Positions 38,662-42,612 of a stretch of DNA of 42,612 nucleotides are shown in pieces; position 1 is the stretch's first letter, and every line of letters starts with the position of its first letter. A model generated the notes under the pieces. The model searched no databases. It worked only from the letters and a program-made list of their open reading frames with translations, and had not been told where the DNA came from. The DNA is from a bacterium (GTDB lineage: Bacteria; 4484-113; JAFGCY01): the NCBI GenBank assembly GCA_020849855.1, contig JADZFO010000037.1:1-42612 (forward strand), read 5' to 3'. Position numbers and translations under genes: made by a program.

Positions 38662-40200
38662 CTAACGGGGCTGCTTCAGTGCTTCCAGATACTCCTCGCG
38701 GCCCTGCTCACCCTTGTCAATGGCGGGCTGGAAGTAGGCCAGGCGGCCAGCTATGTAGTCCGTCACCAGGCCGTGGATGGCCAGTGAGAACTCATGGTCC
38801 TGCTCGCGCAGCTCGCGCAGGCGCAGATCCGTCAGCAGCATGTCGTAATCCGGCACGCGGTTGCGCGGCTCGCCGCTTTCCGGGTCAGGCGCCAGGCAGG
38901 CCGCGAAGTGCTCCAGCACCATGGCCTTGCGCGCGCTGTCGCTGATGCCGCCGGCATAAAGCGCGCTGCGGGCGCTGATCAGCTCGGACTGCAGCTTCTG
39001 CGCTTCGGTGCGCGCTGCGCCAAGGGCCTGCGCCGCCGCCCTGGCGATATTCGCGCTGCTCAGCGCCGGACGGCTGCTCTGCGGGGTGTCGTTGCGCTTG
39101 CTGCCGGGCTCGGCGGCCAGGCGCTGGCTGCCCTCATCCAGCAGCTTCTTCGTGCCCTCATTCTCCAGCCACATGCTGCGGTTCATCAGGCTGTCAGCCT
39201 GGGCCGCCCAGACGTCATAGTCGTCGGGGTGCTGGCTGGAGAGGCTTACGAGGCGCTGGGCATACTCCTGGCGGCCGGTGACTTCATACAGCCGGGCCAG
39301 CACCCAGGCCTCCGCCCCCGCCACAGAGCTGGGGTTGCGCGCCGAGTCGGCCATCTTCTCCAGCAGCTTGCGTGTCTCCACAGCGCCGGCGCCCTTGGTG
39401 AAATAGGTCGGCACGGCCAGGCTGAAGCTGAGCTCGCTGGAACTGCCGCGCGCTGCGATCGCGCTTGCTTCTTTCATGGCCTCGTCAAAGCGCTGTTGCT
39501 GGACCAGCAGGTCAATGTAAAGCAGGCGGATGTTGACGTCCTGGATTCCTCCGTGCGCCGCGCTGTCCTGATACTCCAGCGCCGCGTTGTAGTCGCCGCT
39601 CAGCACTTCACAGGCCATCGCGAAGCCGCGGGCGTCCATGCTGCTGCTGCGCACTTCCAGCTCATGCGCCGCCAGCTCCTCCAGGCCGCGCAGGTCGTCG
39701 GCCATCACGCGGGTATAGGCCTGCAGCGTGCGCACGGTCTGGCGCAGCTCCGGGCGCTTGGCCACCACCAGGTCCGCGCCGGCCTCAACCTGCTCCGGCA
39801 GGACGGCGCACTGGTAGGCCCAGACCAGCATGTAGTTGCTGGCCTGCACCAGGGGGCACATGTCCTGGCTTTCGGTGACCCGCGGGGCGCGCTCGAAGAT
39901 CTCCTGCAGCGCGGCATTCGCCTCATCGGGATAGAGCCAGACCACGCCGGCCAGCTTGTCCACCAGCATCGCCTCGATGCGGTCGGTCTTGTGCTCCTTC
40001 AGCGCGGCGCGGATCTTGTCCAGGTCCTGCTTTACCGCGTCCTTCTCAGGGCGCACGTACTTGGGGCTGTAGACTTCCTGGAAGAGTTTCTCGCTGGCCT
40101 GGAAGCGCATGAACTGCTGGGTGACCTTGTAACCCAGCAGGCCGATCGTGGCCAGCAACGCAATTGAGACAACGACCGCTACTGCGACCCTGTTACTCAT
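38662..40200 (-). CDS. Membrane-anchored helical-repeat (TPR-like) protein of unknown function
   Basis: 512 residues from ATG 40200. One membrane segment (about 5-25) then an almost wholly helical outer part: repeated pairs of amphipathic helices such as LLYIDLLVQQQRFDEAMKEA and AWVLARLYEVTGRQEYAQRL have TPR character. A Ser/Asn-rich linker lies near 360-385, with more helices to the end. No enzyme motif seen. It ends 66 bp before the ftsB-like gene on the same strand, so a scaffold role in envelope or division is possible but unproven. Confidence 0.75.
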   Translation of the reverse strand: MSNRVAVAVVVSIALLATIGLLGYKVTQQFMRFQASEKLFQEVYSPKYVRPEKDAVKQDLDKIRAALKEHKTDRIEAMLVDKLAGVVWLYPDEANAALQEIFERAPRVTESQDMCPLVQASNYMLVWAYQCAVLPEQVEAGADLVVAKRPELRQTVRTLQAYTRVMADDLRGLEELAAHELEVRSSSMDARGFAMACEVLSGDYNAALEYQDSAAHGGIQDVNIRLLYIDLLVQQQRFDEAMKEASAIAARGSSSELSFSLAVPTYFTKGAGAVETRKLLEKMADSARNPSSVAGAEAWVLARLYEVTGRQEYAQRLVSLSSQHPDDYDVWAAQADSLMNRSMWLENEGTKKLLDEGSQRLAAEPGSKRNDTPQSSRPALSSANIARAAAQALGAARTEAQKLQSELISARSALYAGGISDSARKAMVLEHFAACLAPDPESGEPRNRVPDYDMLLTDLRLRELREQDHEFSLAIHGLVTDYIAGRLAYFQPAIDKGEQGREEYLEALKQPR

Positions 40201-40374
40201 CAGACTAATCTACCTACCCGCGCTGAACATTCACCCACAGACTTTTCCGCGGCCCACGGCCTGAAGCGCAGCTAGACTGACCGTCTGGCGGTGCGGACAA
40301 AGCCCCCGCACCGCTTCCCCCTACTGCACCGCTTAATTGCTTTGCCGATATTTAAGATGCCCCGGAAGGGGCTG

Positions 40375-40424
40375 CTGGTTATTGGTGGCGGAAATACTGA
40401 CACCGCCGCAAGGGCAATAATCAG
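40375..40424. ncRNA. Candidate structured RNA / cis-regulatory stem-loop
   Basis: CTGGTTATTG (40375-40384) pairs with CAATAATCAG (40415-40424): ten pairs, one G-U. Directly inside, GTGGCGG (40385-40391) pairs with CCGCCGC (40403-40409): seven pairs, one G-U. The loop is 11 bases and a 5-base AAGGG bulge is on the 3' side. It is flanked by GCCCC-GGAA-GGGGC (40359-40372) and GCCC-GAATA-GGGC (40428-40440). It matches no riboswitch class I know and could act on either divergent gene. Earlier in the same gap a 9-bp inverted repeat, GCGGTGCGG/CCGCACCGC, lies near 40289-40316. Confidence 0.5.
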
Positions 40425-40446
40425 GCCGCCCGAATAGGGCAATTAT
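40411..40446. promoter_or_regulatory. Direct repeats upstream of the response regulator promoter (possible operator)
   Basis: AGGGCAATAAT (40411-40421) and AGGGCAATTAT (40436-40446) differ at one base and are 25 bp apart, just upstream of the -35 box at 40453. OmpR/PhoB-type regulators bind direct repeats, so autoregulation is possible; the first copy overlaps the stem-loop at 40375-40424. Confidence 0.35.
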
Positions 40447-40452
40447 ATAAAG

Positions 40453-40481
40453 TTGTAGCTTTGGCGCAGTTTGGTTAAAAT
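40453..40481 (+). promoter_or_regulatory. Candidate promoter of the response regulator gene
   Basis: TTGTAG (40453-40458), a 17-bp spacer, and TAAAAT (40476-40481). The -10 matches five of six consensus bases. The area is AT-rich compared with its surroundings. Transcription would start near 40488, leaving a leader of about 80 nt. Confidence 0.55.
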
Positions 40482-40560
40482 ATCAGCACCGGAAAACCGG
40501 CTGCGAGGGCATGAGGCCCTGCAGGCGTCCGGGGCGTACCAAGCGCCGCGGACAGGGGGG
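40482..40560 (+). promoter_or_regulatory. Leader of the response regulator gene with three consecutive hairpins
   Basis: CCGG-AAAA-CCGG (40489-40500) with outer CAG/CUG pairs, then AGGGC-ATGAG-GCCCT (about 40507-40521), then GTCCG..CGGAC enclosing GGCG..CGCC (about 40528-40554). The last stem ends just before the G-run that serves as ribosome site for the TTG start, so folding could control translation. No known riboswitch consensus fits. Confidence 0.45.
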
Positions 40561-40566
40561 TAGAGC

Positions 40567-41289
40567 TTGTCACACAAGATTCTGGTCGTGGATGACGAAA
40601 AAACGCTCTGTGAGCTGCTTTCCGAGGTGCTCGGACGCGCGGGATACAGCGTCAGCACAGCAGGCAGTGTCAAGGGTGCACGTCAGATCCTTGAAACCAC
40701 GTCCTACGACCTGATCGTGCTGGACGTGATGATGCCAGGTGAGAACGGCTTCGACCTCCTGCGCTGGCTGCGCAATGAGCGCCGTGACCGTACCCCGACG
40801 CTGCTGCTGACAGCCATCAGCACCGAGCAGGACAAGCTGCTGGCCTTCGAGCTGGAAGCCGACGACTATGTAACCAAGCCCTTCTCCCTTCCGGAGTTCG
40901 TCGCCCGCATCCGCGCCATCATGCGCCGCGCGGCGGAGCGCAAGAACCCGCCGGAGATCATCGCCTTCGGCCGCTGCACCATCAACCGCACCAGCCGCCA
41001 GGCCTTCCGCGACGGCGCGTTGCTGAAGCTGCGCCCCAAGGAGTACCAGGTCCTGGTCACCCTGGCCGAAAGCCCCGACAAGGCCTTCAGCCGCCACGAG
41101 CTCTTCAAGACCATCTGGGGCGAGGACAGCCCGAGCGGCGAGAAGACGGTTGACGTTACCATCCATACCCTGCGCGACAAGGTCGAGGACGACCCGGCCC
41201 AGCCGGTTTATATCCAGACCGTCCGCGGCTATGGCTACCGCTTCAACCCGGCGGATGAGAAGGAAGGCCTGGCCCTGGGCCTGAAGTAG
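40567..41289 (+). CDS. OmpR/PhoB-family response regulator
   Basis: 240 residues from TTG 40567, with a GGGGGG site six bases upstream. Receiver domain (1-118): acidic pair DD at 9-10, phospho-acceptor Asp53 in IVLDVMMPG, and Lys104 in YVTKPFS. The winged-helix DNA-binding domain (about 135-230) has LRPKEYQVLVTLAESP, SRHELFKTIWG and the recognition helix region VDVTIHTLRDKVEDD followed by TVRGYGYRF. No sensor kinase is encoded in the window, so it is an orphan here; its signal and targets are unknown. Confidence 0.93.
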   Translation: MSHKILVVDDEKTLCELLSEVLGRAGYSVSTAGSVKGARQILETTSYDLIVLDVMMPGENGFDLLRWLRNERRDRTPTLLLTAISTEQDKLLAFELEADDYVTKPFSLPEFVARIRAIMRRAAERKNPPEIIAFGRCTINRTSRQAFRDGALLKLRPKEYQVLVTLAESPDKAFSRHELFKTIWGEDSPSGEKTVDVTIHTLRDKVEDDPAQPVYIQTVRGYGYRFNPADEKEGLALGLK

Positions 41290-41301
41290 GACTGAAACGC
41301 G

Positions 41302-41378
41302 GGCTTTAGTCTGCTTCTTCAGCTCTAGTCCGCGTCTTCAGCTCTAGTCCGCGTCTTCAACCTTAGTCCGCTTCTTCA
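41302..41378. repeat. Four tandem 19-20-bp repeats after the response regulator
   Basis: Units at 41302-41321, 41322-41340, 41341-41359 and 41360-41378. The two middle copies are identical (GCTCTAGTCCGCGTCTTCA); the outer ones differ at a few positions. The array starts about 12 bp after the stop codon and runs into GGAGCGC hairpins. Confidence 0.85.
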
Positions 41379-41381
41379 ATT

Positions 41382-41475
41382 GGAGCGCGGGCACCCTGCC
41401 CGCATCTTCTCTTGGCTTTGTTGGAGCGCAGACTTCCATGTCTGCATTCTGCGCTATGGAGCGCTGCTTCAGCCG
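41382..41475. repeat. Three GGAGCGC-type hairpins
   Basis: GGAGCGC occurs at 41382, 41423 and 41458. Stems: GCGGGCA-CCC-TGCCCGC (41387-41403), GCAGAC-TTCCAT-GTCTGC (41428-41445) and GCTG-CTT-CAGC (41463-41473). The first has the same stem as the copy at 591-607, 40 kb away. The rest of the gap (to 41502) shows nothing else. Confidence 0.8.
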
Positions 41476-41502
41476 GCATCCTGATTGCTCGCCTTTTGCC
41501 CT

Positions 41503-42192
41503 CTATTCGCGGCACTGCATAGTCAGCAGGTCCGGGTAGCGCGGCCACCAGCCCGACGGCTCAGAGTCCTCTTTGCCGTCGCGCAGCGCGAAGGCCTCCA
41601 GGCTCGGCACGTCCGCGGCGCTGAGATCCTGCATCAGCATCCCGTTGTCGACCGCGCCAATGCCCCCGCCCCGTTTCAGCCAGGACTTGTAGGTGAAGAT
41701 CAGATACTGGTTCGCAGCCTCTGCGCCTTCGCTGTCCAGTACGCGCCCCGTGTTGCTGGCCAGCGCCAGCATCGCGGATTCGTCGGGATTGCCGCTCATG
41801 CTTTCGAAGTCGCCGTAAGTGCCAAAGTCGCACATCTGCCGCAGGCCCTGGCACAGCCAGCGATACTGCGCGGCCTCGGCGTAGCTCTCTTCCCGCCCCT
41901 GGCCCAAAAGCAGGCTCTGGCTGTGCTGCCCCACCCTGCGCCAGTCGCGGCGCCCTGGCCGCCCGAGCCTGTCTTCGAAAAAGTCCTCGGCCTCGGAGGA
42001 GTTGATGTGCAGCAGGGACTGCGCATAGGTGATGCCAGCGAAGCAGCTGCGGCGGCGCAGCGCAAAGTGCTCGCGGTCAAACTCAAAGACGCGGCTATGC
42101 GGCAGGATGAGCAGGGCCAGCAGAAGCAGCCAGAGCGCAAGCAGTGTCCGCAACAGCGGGCTTAGGAGCGGCCGTCTCTTTGGAGCTTCCAC
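41503..42192 (-). CDS. Membrane-anchored protein of unknown function
   Basis: 229 residues from GTG 42192; no clear ribosome site. A basic N-terminus precedes one membrane segment (about 12-31, leucine-rich), then a soluble part of about 195 residues with several tryptophan/tyrosine/cysteine positions (YRWLCQGLRQMCDFGTYGDF, YLIFTYKSWLKRGGG). No family recognised. It is flanked on both sides by hairpin repeat arrays, which suggests an accessory or lineage-specific gene. Confidence 0.6.
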   Translation of the reverse strand: MEAPKRRPLLSPLLRTLLALWLLLLALLILPHSRVFEFDREHFALRRRSCFAGITYAQSLLHINSSEAEDFFEDRLGRPGRRDWRRVGQHSQSLLLGQGREESYAEAAQYRWLCQGLRQMCDFGTYGDFESMSGNPDESAMLALASNTGRVLDSEGAEAANQYLIFTYKSWLKRGGGIGAVDNGMLMQDLSAADVPSLEAFALRDGKEDSEPSGWWPRYPDLLTMQCRE

Positions 42193-42315
42193 GATGGCAC
42201 TATTTTATTGCCCTGCCTGACACGCCTGTTCTGCATGACTGTCAGCTGGTCAACAAAGATGTGATAGCGGCCAGATGCAGCTTGCTGGATGAGCCAGGCG
42301 TCCCAGCCTTCTCGA

Positions 42316-42612
42316 TGCAGCGACAGGACCAGAGCGCAGACATCCATGTCTGCATTCTTTCGGCCACGGCCGTCCGTCTGCTTCGATGCAGCTACAGGAC
42401 CGGAGCGCAGACATCCATGTCTGCATTCTTGTAGGGGCGCGTGGAGCGCGCCCGCGATGTATCTGCCGAGACGGAGCTACAGAACCGGAGCGCAGACATC
42501 CATGTCTGCATTCTTGTAGGGGCGCGTGGAGCGCGCCCGCGATGTATCTGCCGAGACGGAGCTACAGAACCGGAGCGCAGACATCCATGTCTGCATTCTT
42601 TCGGCCACGGCC
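42316..42612. repeat. Tandem array of 71/85-bp units with GGAGCGC hairpins, running off the window
   Basis: Units begin (GGAGCGC or AGAGCGC) at 42331, 42402, 42487 and 42572: spacings 71, 85 and 85 bp. Each starts with the hairpin GCAGACA-TCCA-TGTCTGC followed by GCATTCTT. The 85-bp units then carry a second palindrome (GGGGCGCG-TGGAG-CGCGCCC) and end in GGAGCTACAGAACC; the 71-bp type has TTCGGCCACGGCC instead, and the last visible unit returns to that type. No gene is seen from 42193 to the edge. Confidence 0.85.

Noticed and set aside
40184-40215. CUGAUGA word resembling a hammerhead ribozyme core
   Set aside because: It overlaps the start codon of the TPR-like gene, and the GAAA segment and the three-stem layout are missing.
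40482-40566. c-di-GMP (GEMM) or other known riboswitch
   Set aside because: The conserved loop words of known classes are not present; only generic hairpins are seen.
42331-42612. CRISPR array
   Set aside because: Units are near-identical throughout with no unique spacers, contain internal palindromes and there are no cas genes.

Overview
The window is GC-rich bacterial chromosome, most of it one long minus-strand run of core genes. The gene set is that of a diderm-like or cell-walled bacterium with meso-DAP peptidoglycan (MurE carries a DNPR motif). The order rplC...secY-adk-map-infA-rpmJ-rpsM-rpsK-rpoA-rplQ-truA-rplM-rpsI, with no rpmD and no rpsD, resembles cyanobacteria and neighbouring Terrabacteria-type phyla more than Proteobacteria. 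The cdaA-cdaR-glmM block is typical of Firmicutes and several other deep lineages. I cannot name the phylum; an uncultured or poorly sampled lineage is likely.

Left edge (1-775): the end of an IS3-family insertion sequence that runs off the window, then a dense cluster of short palindromes. 776-3925 (plus strand): a small unknown protein, a delta-9-type fatty-acid desaturase with a HEAT-repeat tail, and an unknown membrane-anchored protein. 3922-10352 (minus): a division and cell-wall cluster mraZ-rsmH-ftsL-ftsI-murE with a promoter ahead of mraZ and an unusual 7-bp repeat array between ftsI and murE. 10657-15338 (minus): a Pnkp-type phosphatase, tRNA-Val(UAC), a branched-chain aminotransferase, and a fusion of a 'quinate 5-dehydrogenase'-like domain to an acyl-ACP-reductase-like domain.

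15767-36780 (minus): glmM, cdaR, cdaA and a secreted NlpC/P60 hydrolase lie downstream of, and on the same strand as, the S10-spc-alpha ribosomal protein cluster, which starts at rpsJ near 36780 behind a leader with a promoter and a terminator-like hairpin. Transcription may therefore run from ribosomal proteins and SecY/Adk/Map/IF-1/RpoA into c-di-AMP synthesis and GlcN-1-P formation for peptidoglycan. IF-1 carries an internal insertion, and L36 and S14 have lost zinc ligands.

37155-40200 (minus): a glutaminyl-cyclase-like M28 lipoprotein, an FtsB/DivIC-like protein and a membrane-anchored helical-repeat protein. 40201-41289: a structured intergenic region with a promoter leading to an OmpR/PhoB-type response regulator (plus strand). 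The right end holds an unknown membrane protein and a tandem array of 71/85-bp units.

The most distinctive theme outside genes is repeats: (i) hairpins that begin GGAGCGC, where the stem sequence changes but pairing is kept, found in at least four places; (ii) degenerate 7-bp tandem arrays at gene ends; (iii) several perfect or near-perfect stem-loops in the long leaders. The best candidates for new biology are the dehydrogenase/acyl-ACP-reductase fusion, the IF-1 insertion, the structured RNA candidate at 40375-40424 and the variable-stem hairpin family.
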